32,342 bases of DNA from Prevotella pallens ATCC 700821 (GCF_000220255.1 NZ_GL982513.1:1177455-1209796); one strand, 5' to 3'; numbered from the stretch's first letter, positions 7,838 through 16,335 are shown. Numbers and translations are program-made. Notes: generated by a model not told the origin, from the letters alone.

Positions 7838-9262
7838 ATGAGTAGGAAAAGAAAATCATTACCTATATTAGAGAATGTAGAAATAGAGTCTGTTGCTGCA
7901 GAAGGTAAATGTGTAGCACACGTAAACGATATGGTTGTGTTTGTACCTTTTGTTGTACCAGGTGATATTGTAGACTTGCAAGTACGCAAGAAACGGCACA
8001 GCTATTGTGAAGCAACTGTACTGAGAATGATACAGCCTAGTTCTATGCGTATTACTCCTAAATGCGAACATTTTGGAGTCTGTGGTGGGTGTAAATGGCA
8101 AAACCTTCCTTATAAAGAACAGTTGGTTTCCAAACAACAACAAGTTCTCGACCAACTAAAACGTATTGGAAAGGTTGAACTGCCAATGATATCTCCCATA
8201 TTGGGGTCTGAGAAAACAGAGGAATATCGCAATAAGCTTGAGTTTGCCTGTTCAAATAAACGGTGGTATACCAAAGAAGAGTTAGATGCATTACCAGAAG
8301 GGGTTGGGTTAGCTCAGGGAGCAATAGGCTTTCATATAACAGGCGCCTTTGATAAGATTTATCCTATTAATAAATGTGTGCTTATGGACAACTATTGTAA
8401 TAAGGTAAGGAATGCTATTTACAATTATGCTGTGGAACACAAACTTAGTTTTTACGATATCAGAGAACAACACGGTTTGTTACGCGACATTATGATGCGA
8501 AATTCAAACACGGGCGAATGGTTGGTGCTTGTTCAGTTTCATTACGATGAGGTGGGCGATGAAGAATGTGCTATGAACTTAATGCAGTTCATTGCCGATG
8601 AGTTTCCTGAAATTACATCATTATTATATGTAGATAATCAGAAAGGTAACGATACTTTCAACGATTTAGAATTGACAGTATTTAAAGGTAACGACCATAT
8701 ATTTGAGTTAATGGAGGATCTTCGCTTTAAGGTTGGTGCCAAAAGTTTCTATCAAACCAATACAGACCAAGCTTACCATTTGTATAGTGTTGCGCGCAAC
8801 TTTGCCAACCTTACTGGTAATGAATTGGTTTACGATCTATATACAGGTACTGGAACCATTGCAAACTTTGTAGCTAAAAAGGCTAAAAAGGTGATAGGTA
8901 TTGAATATGTGCCTGAAGCAATAGAAGATGCAAAAATAAATTCGGAAATAAACGAAATATCTAACACGCTGTTCTATGCTGGCGATATGAAAGATATTCT
9001 AACCGAAGCATTCGTAAAACAACATGGACGCCCAGATGTCATTATAACCGATCCTCCTCGTGCTGGTATGCATGCCGATGTAGTGAATGTTATATTGGGT
9101 GCACATCCCAAACGAATTGTTTATGTAAGTTGTAATCCTGCAACACAAGCCCGCGACTTAGCACTTTTAGATAGAGACTATAAAGTTGTAGCCGTTCAGC
9201 CAGTCGATATGTTTCCACATACGCCTCATGTAGAAAATGTTGTTTTGTTGGAAACTAAGTAA
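7838..9262 (+). CDS. rlmD: 23S rRNA (uracil-5-)-methyltransferase, RlmD/RumA family
   Basis: A SAM-dependent RNA m5U methyltransferase of 474 aa. The N-terminal TRAM RNA-binding domain covers about 1-65. It is followed by the [4Fe-4S] cysteines C76, C82 and C85 (CEHFGVCGGC), with a further Cys near 185. The C-terminal Rossmann methyltransferase has VYDLYTGTGTIANF (SAM-binding), DPPRAGMH and the catalytic cysteine in VYVSCNPATQARDL, then the C-terminal HVENVVLL motif. It acts in the cytoplasm on ribosomal RNA. RlmD is the best name from the TRAM plus Fe-S layout, but paralogues with other rRNA positions (RlmCD type) are common in this phylum, so the exact uridine is not certain. It is a single gene between the divergent porin and a long intergenic region with a hairpin. 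Confidence 0.92.
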   Translation: MSRKRKSLPILENVEIESVAAEGKCVAHVNDMVVFVPFVVPGDIVDLQVRKKRHSYCEATVLRMIQPSSMRITPKCEHFGVCGGCKWQNLPYKEQLVSKQQQVLDQLKRIGKVELPMISPILGSEKTEEYRNKLEFACSNKRWYTKEELDALPEGVGLAQGAIGFHITGAFDKIYPINKCVLMDNYCNKVRNAIYNYAVEHKLSFYDIREQHGLLRDIMMRNSNTGEWLVLVQFHYDEVGDEECAMNLMQFIADEFPEITSLLYVDNQKGNDTFNDLELTVFKGNDHIFELMEDLRFKVGAKSFYQTNTDQAYHLYSVARNFANLTGNELVYDLYTGTGTIANFVAKKAKKVIGIEYVPEAIEDAKINSEINEISNTLFYAGDMKDILTEAFVKQHGRPDVIITDPPRAGMHADVVNVILGAHPKRIVYVSCNPATQARDLALLDRDYKVVAVQPVDMFPHTPHVENVVLLETK

Positions 9263-9337
9263 TTGAAACTTTAATAAAATGTGTTTATTAATATTCACTT
9301 ATAATTTATAATGAATTATGAATATATAATATACGAA

Positions 9338-9366
9338 AGGAGGTGTACCAGATAGGTATACCTCTT
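9338..9366 (+). terminator. Probable terminator after rlmD
   Basis: A stem of about 12 bp with two G-U pairs (9338-9349 with 9355-9366), core GAGGTGTACC against GGTATACCTC, 5-nt loop AGATA, followed by ATAATTTTATG. It lies about 75 nt after the rlmD stop in a convergent intergenic region. The U-run is imperfect. Confidence 0.5.
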
Positions 9367-9669
9367 ATAATTTTATGTAAAGTTAGCCTGAAAAACATTA
9401 TGAATATGATAGTTCTCCGTTATCTTCTGCAACTCTTTTCTCTACGTTTTATTCTTGTTTATTTGTGTTGTAACATAATGTAATATAACTGCATTGCCTT
9501 ATACAGCTGGAAAGATATACCGTTTGAATTAGCCAGTTTACCTTATCAAATCAATGGTTCCGACGAAAATGAATAATGAATTTATAAGCACTGCTTATAG
9601 TCTGTCTACCAATGGAATAGAACACCTCAGGTGTTTATAAAAGTCAATGCAATATAGTTACTTTTGTTT

Positions 9670-9767
9670 TAGATATCTATCACAATCGTCTCAGATATCT
9701 GTGAGTTGCGTTTCAGATATCTGTCAGCTGCGTTTCAGATATCTGTCAGTTACAAATTAGATATCAC
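9670..9767. repeat. Array A: 22-bp tandem repeat with AGATATCT core, about 4.5 units
   Basis: Units start at 9670, 9692, 9714, 9736 and 9758, exactly 22 bp apart. Each carries a palindromic core: CAGATATCTG in units 2-4, TAGATATCTA in unit 1, and a half-decayed TAGATATCAC in unit 5. The spacer is about 12 nt and is best conserved in units 2 and 3 (TGAGTTGCGTTT, TCAGCTGCGTTT). Every unit contains the hexamer GATATC. Spacers diverge at both edges, as in a decaying tandem array. It is not CRISPR-like, because the non-core part is too short and is itself repeated. Confidence 0.85.
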
Positions 9768-9858
9768 AAAAAGCAGCAACCTTTATAATGCTATATTATA
9801 CCACTTGAAAGATATTTATTCTGCTGAGATTTATAATGCCTTTTATTCTACAATTAAG

Positions 9859-10956
9859 CTAAGCAAAGTTACTTAGCAATACAGCTATCTGTTCGGCATC
9901 GCCTAACGACATAGTTTGGTTGCACGGAATGGAAAGTTCTTCCCGATGAATACGTTCTGTAAGTGGAAATGAAAGAGTATTCCATTCCTTATATGCTTTT
10001 TGTTTGTGGGGTGGAATAGGGTAGTGAATGAGAGTCTGTACACCGTTATCTGTTAAGTATTCCTGTAATTTATCGCGTTCTGCACAGAGTATTGGAAATA
10101 TGTGATAGACGTTATCACGGTTTAAAGCTTTAGGAATGGTAATGTGCTCATTCTCTATATGTTGTTCAAAATAATGGGCAATTACTTTCCTACGTTCATT
10201 TTCCTCATCGAGATACTTTAGTTTTATACTGAGCACAGCAGCTTGTATTTCGTCCATACGACTATTTTTACCTTGAAACTCGAATACATATTTGCGGTTC
10301 GAACCGTAATTAGCAAGCGCCCGAATAGTTTTGGTTAGTTCCAAGTCGTTTGTGGTTATGGCACCAGCATCGCCCAATGCACCAAGATTTTTGCCTGGAT
10401 AGAAGCTGTGAGCTGCTGCATCGCCAAGGCTTCCTGTATGCTTACCGTTAAAGGTGCAACCATGTGCCTGTGCATTGTCTTCTATCAGCTTTATATTATG
10501 GCGTTTACAAATATTGCCTATTCTTTCTGTATATGCACACCGACCATATAAATGTACGAGCATAATGGCACGAGTGCGCGGTGTGATAGCAGCTTCTATA
10601 CGGCTGTCGTCTATTTCTAACGTTGCGATATCAGGTTCTACGAGTATGGGTGTAAGGTTGTTTTCGGTTATAGCTAATATGGTGGCAATGTAAGTGTTAG
10701 CAGGTACAATTACTTCGTCGCCATCATGAAGTTGTCCAAGCTCTTTGTAAGCACGCAGAATAAGATGTAGAGCGTCGAGTCCATTTCCACAACTAACGCA
10801 ATGTTGCGTACCAATGTAGGTGCGATAATGCTCTTCAAAATGTTTAACAGCATTGCCGTTAAGATACCAGCCCGATGCCACAACGTTTGAAATAGCCTTG
10901 TTTATTTCGTCTTTGTGCATCGCTGTGATGCGTTTGAGTGATAAATATTCTATCAT
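9859..10956 (-). CDS. DegT/DnrJ/EryC1/StrS aminotransferase, FdtB/QdtB-like
   Basis: A PLP-dependent sugar aminotransferase that, from its neighbours, probably aminates the C3 keto group of dTDP-3-keto-6-deoxyhexose to give dTDP-3-amino-3,6-dideoxyhexose. From the chosen start it is 365 aa. It has [14 protein letters not shown] near the N-terminus, D160 in [10 protein letters not shown] (PLP ring contact) and the Schiff-base lysine K189 in [15 protein letters not shown]. The frame is open to 10992, but the ATG at 10956 overlaps the TGA of the upstream acyltransferase as ATGA and gives the normal family N-terminus (MIEYLSLKR). I take this as the true start, with translational coupling. It is the last gene of the seven-gene leftward run. 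C3 rather than C4 amination is inferred from the adjacent ketoisomerase. Confidence 0.88.
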   Translation of the reverse strand: MIEYLSLKRITAMHKDEINKAISNVVASGWYLNGNAVKHFEEHYRTYIGTQHCVSCGNGLDALHLILRAYKELGQLHDGDEVIVPANTYIATILAITENNLTPILVEPDIATLEIDDSRIEAAITPRTRAIMLVHLYGRCAYTERIGNICKRHNIKLIEDNAQAHGCTFNGKHTGSLGDAAAHSFYPGKNLGALGDAGAITTNDLELTKTIRALANYGSNRKYVFEFQGKNSRMDEIQAAVLSIKLKYLDEENERRKVIAHYFEQHIENEHITIPKALNRDNVYHIFPILCAERDKLQEYLTDNGVQTLIHYPIPPHKQKAYKEWNTLSFPLTERIHREELSIPCNQTMSLGDAEQIAVLLSNFA

Positions 10957-11906
10957 AAAACTGATATATTCCATTTGTAAGTGTCGTAACAAATACCTCG
11001 TCCGCCAAATCCTTCTTTCTGGTGGATAAGCTGCTGATTTAGTATTGTACCTCCATCTTCGGTACTTTTACCAAAGTCGAAATAACCATCTATGCCCTTA
11101 TACACATTATTTATTATATAATCGAACAACAAATCCAGTGTTCCCATTGCTTTCCCCTTTGTTGATGCTGAAATATATTGTGTATGAACAACGTTCGGTG
11201 TTTCATAGATGAGAGTGCCACCCAGTGGTTCTTTGTCGGTTGTTGTAGCTAAGTAAAGTTTTATTTGCTTTGGGAATCTACTTCTTAAGAGTTCTAATTC
11301 TGCTAAAGAATGTACAGGGTGTGTATTGTATTTGGTGGTAAGATTATTATTGAGGATATTCCAAAATGCAGCTAAATCTTGACTTTCTCCTACGAGAATG
11401 CCATTTTTGATAGCCTTTCGAATGCCACTTCTGCGACTTTCGGTAAACTTTCGTACGTTGTGGAGACTGAACGATGATGAAATATCGCGGCTGATGAGTT
11501 GTGCGTGGCAAATATTGGTAAGTGCATAGAGGTCCTCTTCGGCAGGAATACGGTGGTAGATATATGGAATAGCTTTGTAGATTACTTGTTTTATACCCAT
11601 TTCCTTGAGCAAAATGTTCAGTTCAGAAAAGATGTTGCATATCTTCTCAGCAGTAATTTTCTCTGTAGTGAGTAATCCTCCATAAGTAAGTCCATGATGC
11701 GAATATAGGGTATCGCCTTCCCTATTGGCAGGTAACACAGCAACGATGTGCCCTTTCTCCATTATAAGAAACGAGCAGTCAGCAAACCTATCAGCATGAT
11801 AGTCCATATAATTGCGATTGAAAAGAAAGGTGCCTTGCTTGGAAATAGAAACAAATTCATTCCATTTCACGGCATCGTCAAGGTTATACTGTTTAATCTC
11901 AATCAT
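10953..11906 (-). CDS. FemAB-like GNAT-family acyltransferase
   Basis: A 317-aa cytoplasmic protein with the look of the FemAB/GNAT (acetyltransf_6-like) group. There is an N-terminal half with [20 protein letters not shown], a central basic segment ([18 protein letters not shown]), then [27 protein letters not shown] and a C-terminal GNAT-like core ([23 protein letters not shown], then [10 protein letters not shown] and [11 protein letters not shown]). It is sandwiched between the ketoisomerase and the aminotransferase and is coupled to the latter by ATGA. The natural reading is N-acylation of the 3-amino sugar made by its neighbour. Known dTDP-Fuc3N and dTDP-Qui3N acetyltransferases (FdtC, QdtC) are left-handed beta-helix hexapeptide proteins, so this would be a non-orthologous replacement. 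An alternative is aminoacyl transfer to a glycan or lipid. The fold call is good; the substrate is inference. Confidence 0.75.
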   Translation of the reverse strand: MIEIKQYNLDDAVKWNEFVSISKQGTFLFNRNYMDYHADRFADCSFLIMEKGHIVAVLPANREGDTLYSHHGLTYGGLLTTEKITAEKICNIFSELNILLKEMGIKQVIYKAIPYIYHRIPAEEDLYALTNICHAQLISRDISSSFSLHNVRKFTESRRSGIRKAIKNGILVGESQDLAAFWNILNNNLTTKYNTHPVHSLAELELLRSRFPKQIKLYLATTTDKEPLGGTLIYETPNVVHTQYISASTKGKAMGTLDLLFDYIINNVYKGIDGYFDFGKSTEDGGTILNQQLIHQKEGFGGRGICYDTYKWNISVL

Positions 11907-12001
11907 ATTATGGTATTATTTAATATATGCTATTCCAAAATTTAAAATAATAGCAGGTTATATGTAAGCTTTCGTTCCGAATGTGTTTCCCTTCACCATT
12001 C

Positions 12002-12412
12002 TTATTTTGTTTTGCCTATGAATTTTAAATACTCATCATAGTTTCTGATGTAGTCGCTTTCGTCGAAAGGATCTTCAGCCAACACTAAGCATACTGCACC
12101 AGAAGAGAAATCCTCAAGTGTTCTCCATGTGTCTGTATTTACAAGTAAGCCTTGATAAGGGTGATTGAGTAAGAAAGATTCTTTTTCTGCGCCATTGTCG
12201 AGTGTAACAGTGAAAGAACCGTTTGCAGCAATAATAAATTCGCGACAATGTTTGTGCGAGTGTCCGCCACGATTTTCTCCTCCCGGCACATCGTAAACCC
12301 AATAAACGCGTGCAATATTAAAAGGAATGTCTTTCATTTCTTCTGCTACAGTAAGGTTGCCACGGCGGTCTAATCGTTTTGGCAATTCAATTATCTTTCC
12401 TATTTTTGTCAT
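12002..12412 (-). CDS. dTDP-4-keto-6-deoxyhexose 3,4-ketoisomerase, FdtA/QdtA-like
   Basis: A small cupin (136 aa) of the WxcM-like/FdtA family that converts dTDP-4-keto-6-deoxyglucose to a 3-keto isomer. It has the family signature RVYWVYDVPGGENRGGHSHK (about 35-54), with H51 and H53 as likely catalytic or structural histidines. The cupin strands FTVTLDNG and LLVNTDTWRTLEDFS follow, and the C-terminus is SDYIRNYDEYLKF. The length fits the stand-alone enzyme. It lies directly after rmlB, which makes its substrate, and before the acyltransferase and aminotransferase. Whether the product has the galacto (Fuc3N) or gluco (Qui3N) configuration cannot be decided by eye. It is separated from rmlB by 58 bp containing a hairpin, and from the next gene by 95 bp with nothing evident. 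Confidence 0.88.
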   Translation of the reverse strand: MTKIGKIIELPKRLDRRGNLTVAEEMKDIPFNIARVYWVYDVPGGENRGGHSHKHCREFIIAANGSFTVTLDNGAEKESFLLNHPYQGLLVNTDTWRTLEDFSSGAVCLVLAEDPFDESDYIRNYDEYLKFIGKTK

Positions 12413-12430
12413 ACTTGTGAGTTTAAGAAC

Positions 12431-12461
12431 TTCCCCTGACCAGTTTTAACGGACAGGGGAA
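12431..12461 (-). promoter_or_regulatory. Hairpin between rmlB and the ketoisomerase gene
   Basis: The arms TTCCCCTGACC (12431-12441) and GGACAGGGGAA (12451-12461) pair over 8 bp, then an A-A mismatch, then 2 bp, with a 9-nt loop. It is the most GC-rich element nearby and lies wholly in the intergenic gap. In the direction of transcription it is followed by GTTCTTAAAC, not a U-run, so it looks more like an mRNA processing or stability element, or partial attenuator, than a full terminator. Confidence 0.5.
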
Positions 12462-12470
12462 TGATTCTGT

Positions 12471-13619
12471 TTATCGGTTTCCGTACATCTCTTCGTAGTA
12501 CTTCTGATAATCACCACTAGTTACTTCTTCTATCCATGACTGATTCTCCAAATTCCATTTAATGGTCTTCACAATACCATCGGCAAATTTCGTCTCAGGA
12601 TACCAGCCTAATTCGTTTTTTATTTTCGTTGGGTCAATTGCGTAACGTGCGTCATGGCCGAGTCGGTCAGCAACGTGTGTAATCAAATCGTTGTTTATCC
12701 ATGAGATATCAATATTGCCATTCTCATCTTTCACTTGTTTCTTTAAAACTTTGCGAAGTTCTTTGTCTTCAGCCATCATATCGTGAATAGTTTTAATGGT
12801 AAGCTTAACAATGTCGATGTTCTTCATTTCGTTGTGTCCACCAACATTGTAAACCTGTCCTACACGTCCTTCGCGAACTACCATATCAATAGCTTTGCAG
12901 TGATCTTCTACGTATAGCCAGTCGCGGACATTTAAGCCTTCGCCATATACGGGAAGTGGTTTACCTGCAAGAATATTATTGATGATTAATGGAATTAACT
13001 TTTCGGGGAAGTGGTAAGGACCATAGTTGTTAGAGCAACGTGTAATGCTGATGGGCATGTGGTACGTATCGTGGTATGCCATAACAAACATATCGGCACT
13101 GGTTTTACTTGCCGAATATGGGCTGTGAGGGCATAGTGGAGTTTTTTCGGTAAAATATCCTTCTGCACCAAGCGAACCATAGACCTCATCGGTAGACACC
13201 TGATGGTAACGTTTTCCTTCTTTCCACGTAGGGTAGCCCTGTTCATCTTTGCCCGTAACCCATGCACGGCGAGCAGCGTCCATAAGGTTCTGAGTACCCA
13301 ATATGTTTACGCTCAAGAATAGTTGTGGGTCTTCTATAGAGCGGTCTACATGGCTTTCAGCAGCGAAATTCACAAGATAGTCGATATCGTTTTCAGCAAA
13401 CAGTTTATCAATCAATTCTCTGTCGCGAATGTCGCCTTTTACAAAGAAGCATCGTTTATCGTCAATATCATCTTTAATTGTTCCTAAGTTACCAGCGTAA
13501 GTTAATGCGTCAAGTACGATAATCTTAATATCTTCGTTCACATACTTTTTGTGAAGCAGATACTTAATGTAGTTTGCGCCGATAAATCCAGCAGCACCAG
13601 TTACTAAATAAGTTTTCAT
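12471..13619 (-). CDS. rmlB: dTDP-glucose 4,6-dehydratase
   Basis: Converts dTDP-glucose to dTDP-4-keto-6-deoxyglucose using bound NAD; a cytoplasmic extended short-chain dehydrogenase of 382 aa. The NAD-binding motif is TGAAGFIG (7-14). The catalytic triad region is STDEVYG (T143, D144, E145) with Y168SASK172. RSIEDPQLFLSVN and DWLYVEDHCKAI are further family blocks. It contains small insertions relative to the shortest family members (about 120-135 and 270-305), as is common in Bacteroidales. No rmlA, rmlC or rmlD lies in the window, so dTDP-glucose must be supplied elsewhere and the product is drawn into the 3-amino sugar branch by the following gene rather than to rhamnose here. It starts 25 bp after the phosphodiesterase stop. 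Confidence 0.95.
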   Translation of the reverse strand: MKTYLVTGAAGFIGANYIKYLLHKKYVNEDIKIIVLDALTYAGNLGTIKDDIDDKRCFFVKGDIRDRELIDKLFAENDIDYLVNFAAESHVDRSIEDPQLFLSVNILGTQNLMDAARRAWVTGKDEQGYPTWKEGKRYHQVSTDEVYGSLGAEGYFTEKTPLCPHSPYSASKTSADMFVMAYHDTYHMPISITRCSNNYGPYHFPEKLIPLIINNILAGKPLPVYGEGLNVRDWLYVEDHCKAIDMVVREGRVGQVYNVGGHNEMKNIDIVKLTIKTIHDMMAEDKELRKVLKKQVKDENGNIDISWINNDLITHVADRLGHDARYAIDPTKIKNELGWYPETKFADGIVKTIKWNLENQSWIEEVTSGDYQKYYEEMYGNR

Positions 13620-13644
13620 AAGTTGTTAATATTTTGTATCTTAA

Positions 13645-14151
13645 TTATTTATTTCTGTTGTTTGATAATGTAATAACTTCACAATCGCCCATTTTATTGC
13701 CTTCAATAGTGAGTCTTACAATGGTTCTCTCTTTGTGAAATCCTTGTAAGCCTGCTGCTCCTGGGTTTATATGTAGCAGATTTAATGTTTTGTCGTACAT
13801 TATCTTTAATATATGCGAGTGTCCGTCTACGAAGAGATTGGGTGGCGAATAGTAGAGTGTGTTACGTATTGATTGGTCGTATCTGCCTGGATAGCCACCA
13901 ATATGTTTAAGCAAAACGTCTACATCTTCACATCTAAATCTCTGTATTTCGGGATAGCGTGCACGAATATCATAGCCGTCACAATTGCCATATACTGCTC
14001 TGAAAGTAGGTTTCATTGCTTCGAACTTATTGGCTATCTCTAATGACCCAATGTCGCCAGCATGCCAAATCTCATCGCAGTCTTTCAGGTAGAATTCGTA
14101 TTTCTCGTCCCAATAGGCGTGTGTATCGCTTATAATGCCAATTCTCTTCAT
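13645..14151 (-). CDS. YfcE/MJ0936-type metallophosphodiesterase
   Basis: A calcineurin-like phosphoesterase (168 aa) with the dimetal site of the YfcE group: SDTH (D9, H11), HAGDIG (D33), GNCDG (N56) and GHSH (H111, H113). It is a compact single domain, cytoplasmic, with no signal. Family members hydrolyse phosphodiesters such as bis-pNPP in vitro; the physiological substrate is generally unknown. Its gene follows the kinase-like gene by 7 bp and precedes rmlB by 25 bp, so it is very likely cotranscribed, but the position does not prove a role in sugar synthesis. Confidence 0.88.
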   Translation of the reverse strand: MKRIGIISDTHAYWDEKYEFYLKDCDEIWHAGDIGSLEIANKFEAMKPTFRAVYGNCDGYDIRARYPEIQRFRCEDVDVLLKHIGGYPGRYDQSIRNTLYYSPPNLFVDGHSHILKIMYDKTLNLLHINPGAAGLQGFHKERTIVRLTIEGNKMGDCEVITLSNNRNK

Positions 14152-14158
14152 ACAGAAT

Positions 14159-14785
14159 TTACTCTATTGCAAGTTTCTTTCGTATAAAACAAGCTATGAA
14201 ATCTTTTGTTTCTTCAATTCCTAATATACTTGCATCTACACAAAGGTCGTAGCTTTCGGCGTGTCCCCATACTTTTCCTGTGTAGTAATTGTAATATTTA
14301 GCACGTTCGCTTTCTTTATTCTCAATTACTTTTATGGCTTCTTCTTTTGTGCAACCAAGTCGTTCGCTTACGTTTTTCGCTCTTGAGTTAATGTTTGCTG
14401 TTATGAAAACATTAATTGTGTTGGGATTTTCGCGCAATACATAGTCGGCTGTTCTTCCTACAAATACGCAGCGATTATTTTCTTCGGCTGCTTTTCGAAT
14501 AACATCGCATTGAAATTGATAGAGCCCTTCTTGTGAGAAGTTGTTTTTGTAGAAGTCGTTATTGCTGAAGACTGGCAGGTTTATTTGGAAGTGCGATTTT
14601 AGAAATCTTTTCTGTTCGTCGTTTTTCTCAAAGAACTTTTCTGAGAAACCACTCTCTTTTGCTGCAAGATTCAGTATCTCTTTATCGTAGAACTGGCAAT
14701 TAAATTCGTCGGCAAGTGCTTTAGCTACTAAGCTTCCACCGCTTCCAAGTTGTCGTCCAACGTTTATTATTAGTTTCTTTTCCAT
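14159..14785 (-). CDS. Cytidylate-kinase-like protein
   Basis: A P-loop nucleotide kinase-like protein of the Cytidylate_kin2 type, 208 aa from ATG 14785. The N-terminus INVGRQLGSGGSLVAKALADEF is the glycine-rich nucleotide-binding loop. FYDKEIL and RCVFVGRTADYVLRENPNTINVFI are further family blocks. True Cmk is usually a different subgroup, so the substrate is uncertain. The frame is open to a TTG at 14806 that overlaps the MATE stop as TTGA and would add 7 residues (MKQITSL). The ATG at 14785 gives the normal family N-terminus and is preferred, but coupled initiation at the TTG is possible. It is the second gene of the leftward run. Confidence 0.82.
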   Translation of the reverse strand: MEKKLIINVGRQLGSGGSLVAKALADEFNCQFYDKEILNLAAKESGFSEKFFEKNDEQKRFLKSHFQINLPVFSNNDFYKNNFSQEGLYQFQCDVIRKAAEENNRCVFVGRTADYVLRENPNTINVFITANINSRAKNVSERLGCTKEEAIKVIENKESERAKYYNYYTGKVWGHAESYDLCVDASILGIEETKDFIACFIRKKLAIE

Positions 14786-14802
14786 AAGCGAGGTTATTTG
14801 TT

Positions 14803-16167
14803 TCAACTGTTTTTGCTTTGCATATCTTTCTTAAATCGTCTGAGATATACTGTCATTGTTATTATTGCCACTACAACAGCTATGAAGTCGCTTGTTGGCA
14901 TTGATGCCCAAACTCCATTTATTCCATAGAAATTTGGTAGTAGAACGAGTAAGGGGAGTAAGAACAATAGTTGCCGAGAGAGTGATAGGAATATGCTAAT
15001 CTTTACTTTTCCTATGCATTGGAAGAAGTTGGTTATTACCATTTGGCAACCTATAAGCGGAAACATCATCATTATGATGTGTAGTGCATTGATTGATCTT
15101 TTTATGAGTTCTGGATTGGTGGTGAAGAGGCGCACGCAATGGTATGGAACAAACATAGCGAGCGACCAGCCTGTTAGCATAATGCAAGTTGCTGTTATGA
15201 TGGACAACTTCACTACTCGCATCATTCTTTCGTATTGTTGTGCTCCGTAGTTGTAGCCTGCTATAGGTTGCATTCCTTGGTTAAGACCTATTACAAACAT
15301 TATGAATATCATTGCTATGCTGTTGCCTATGCCGTATGCTCCCACCGACATATCGCCTCCGAACCGCACTAACTGGTTGTTTATGAAGATGACAATGACA
15401 CAGGCGCAAGCATTCATTAAGAATGGAGATATTCCTATGGATATAATGTTCTTCACTAAGTTAGCTTTTAGTTTGTATATGCCTCGTTTTAAATGCAATA
15501 GTTCGTTCTTGTTTGCAAATAGTGTCATTTGCCAGCATAGGGCTAATGTTTGTGATATTATTGTGGCGAGTGCTGCTCCTTTTATGCCCCAATGCCACCA
15601 GCGTATGAAAACAACATCTAACAATATGTTCATTACTACTGTGAAAATGGTGGCACACATTGCTTTCTTTGGTTTAGATGCTGCACGCAATACGGCATTC
15701 ATACCGAAGTACATGTGCGAAAACACATTGCCTAAGAGTATGGTATGCATAAAGTCGTGCGCATAGGGGAGGGTGGCATCGCTTGCTCCGAAGAAACGGA
15801 GTATTGGATCAAGGAATAATAGGCAGACGCCAGCAAATGTTAATCCTACTATAAGGTTCAAGGTGATGGTGTTACCAAGTATGTTTTCTGCCGTCTGATA
15901 GTCTTTCTGTCCTAACTTTACACTAATGGTTGTTGAGGCTCCAATGCCTACTGCTGCACCAAATGCGGCTGCAAGATTCATGAATGGAAATGTTATAGCA
16001 AGCCCCGAAATAGCCATTGGACCTACTATTTGCCCTATGAATATGCGGTCGATTATGTTGTAGAGCGATGCTGCCGTCATTGCTGTAATGGCTGGTAGCG
16101 CATATTGCGCTAATAGCTTGCCTACTGGTTTTGTGCCAAGTTCTAATGTTGCTTTCTTATTATCCAT
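14803..16167 (-). CDS. MATE-family multidrug/organic-cation efflux transporter
   Basis: An inner-membrane antiporter (454 aa) with about 12 hydrophobic segments. The N-terminal block, including LYNIIDRIFIGQIVGPMAIS and the following FPFMNLAAAFGAAVGIG, is typical of the MATE branch (NorM/MepA/DinF-like). The second half repeats the pattern (GISPFLMNACACVIVIFINN; GLNQGMQPIAGYNYGAQ). It is expected to use a Na+ or H+ gradient. It is the first gene of the run that ends in the dTDP-sugar genes. Because Wzx flippases belong to the same MOP superfamily, a glycan role was considered, but the motifs are those of MATE proteins, so efflux is the better call. A promoter -7 box lies directly upstream. Confidence 0.92.
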   Translation of the reverse strand: MDNKKATLELGTKPVGKLLAQYALPAITAMTAASLYNIIDRIFIGQIVGPMAISGLAITFPFMNLAAAFGAAVGIGASTTISVKLGQKDYQTAENILGNTITLNLIVGLTFAGVCLLFLDPILRFFGASDATLPYAHDFMHTILLGNVFSHMYFGMNAVLRAASKPKKAMCATIFTVVMNILLDVVFIRWWHWGIKGAALATIISQTLALCWQMTLFANKNELLHLKRGIYKLKANLVKNIISIGISPFLMNACACVIVIFINNQLVRFGGDMSVGAYGIGNSIAMIFIMFVIGLNQGMQPIAGYNYGAQQYERMMRVVKLSIITATCIMLTGWSLAMFVPYHCVRLFTTNPELIKRSINALHIIMMMFPLIGCQMVITNFFQCIGKVKISIFLSLSRQLLFLLPLLVLLPNFYGINGVWASMPTSDFIAVVVAIITMTVYLRRFKKDMQSKNS

Positions 16168-16188
16168 TCAAGAAGTTGTATGTGTTTG

Positions 16189-16196
16189 CAAAAGTA
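16189..16196 (-). promoter_or_regulatory. Promoter -7 box for the seven-gene run
   Basis: On the minus strand TACTTTTG followed by C matches TAnnTTTG, 21 nt before the MATE start codon. No clear -33 TTTG is found. It is the only candidate promoter I could see for the MATE-to-aminotransferase run. Confidence 0.5.
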
Positions 16197-16335
16197 CTAA
16201 AAAAAAACGATACAGCTTCTTATAACCTAATAATTATGGTATTTGTAGCTGATGTGGTGCTTTTGGTGGCTAACACTTATAGAATGGTTAAGAATATGCG
16301 GCTATCCGCAGAGTTATCACTCTGATATTTCTCCT

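Larger units (their letters stand above)
9263..9858. other. 596-bp convergent intergenic region
   Basis: No plausible gene is found in either direction. It holds the probable rlmD terminator, a short palindrome with 7-bp arms and a 1-nt centre at 9621-9635 (AACACCT/AGGTGTT), and the 22-bp palindrome-core array at 9670-9767. The remainder is AT-rich without recognisable structure. Confidence 0.6.

Noticed and set aside
9335..9380. Small gene after the AAAGGAGGTG sequence
   Set aside because: The Shine-Dalgarno-like string is one arm of a hairpin, and the first ATG after it is directly followed by a stop codon.
10957..10992. Upstream start for the aminotransferase
   Set aside because: The ATG overlapping the preceding stop as ATGA gives the normal family N-terminus; the extra 12 residues are not expected.
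15302..15766. 154-codon plus-strand ORF inside the MATE gene
   Set aside because: The complement of a membrane-protein gene often gives long Met-rich open frames; there is no independent support.
14803..16167. MATE gene as a Wzx O-antigen flippase
   Set aside because: It belongs to the same superfamily, but the N-terminal motifs and repeat pattern are those of MATE drug/cation transporters, and no Wzy or glycosyltransferase is nearby.
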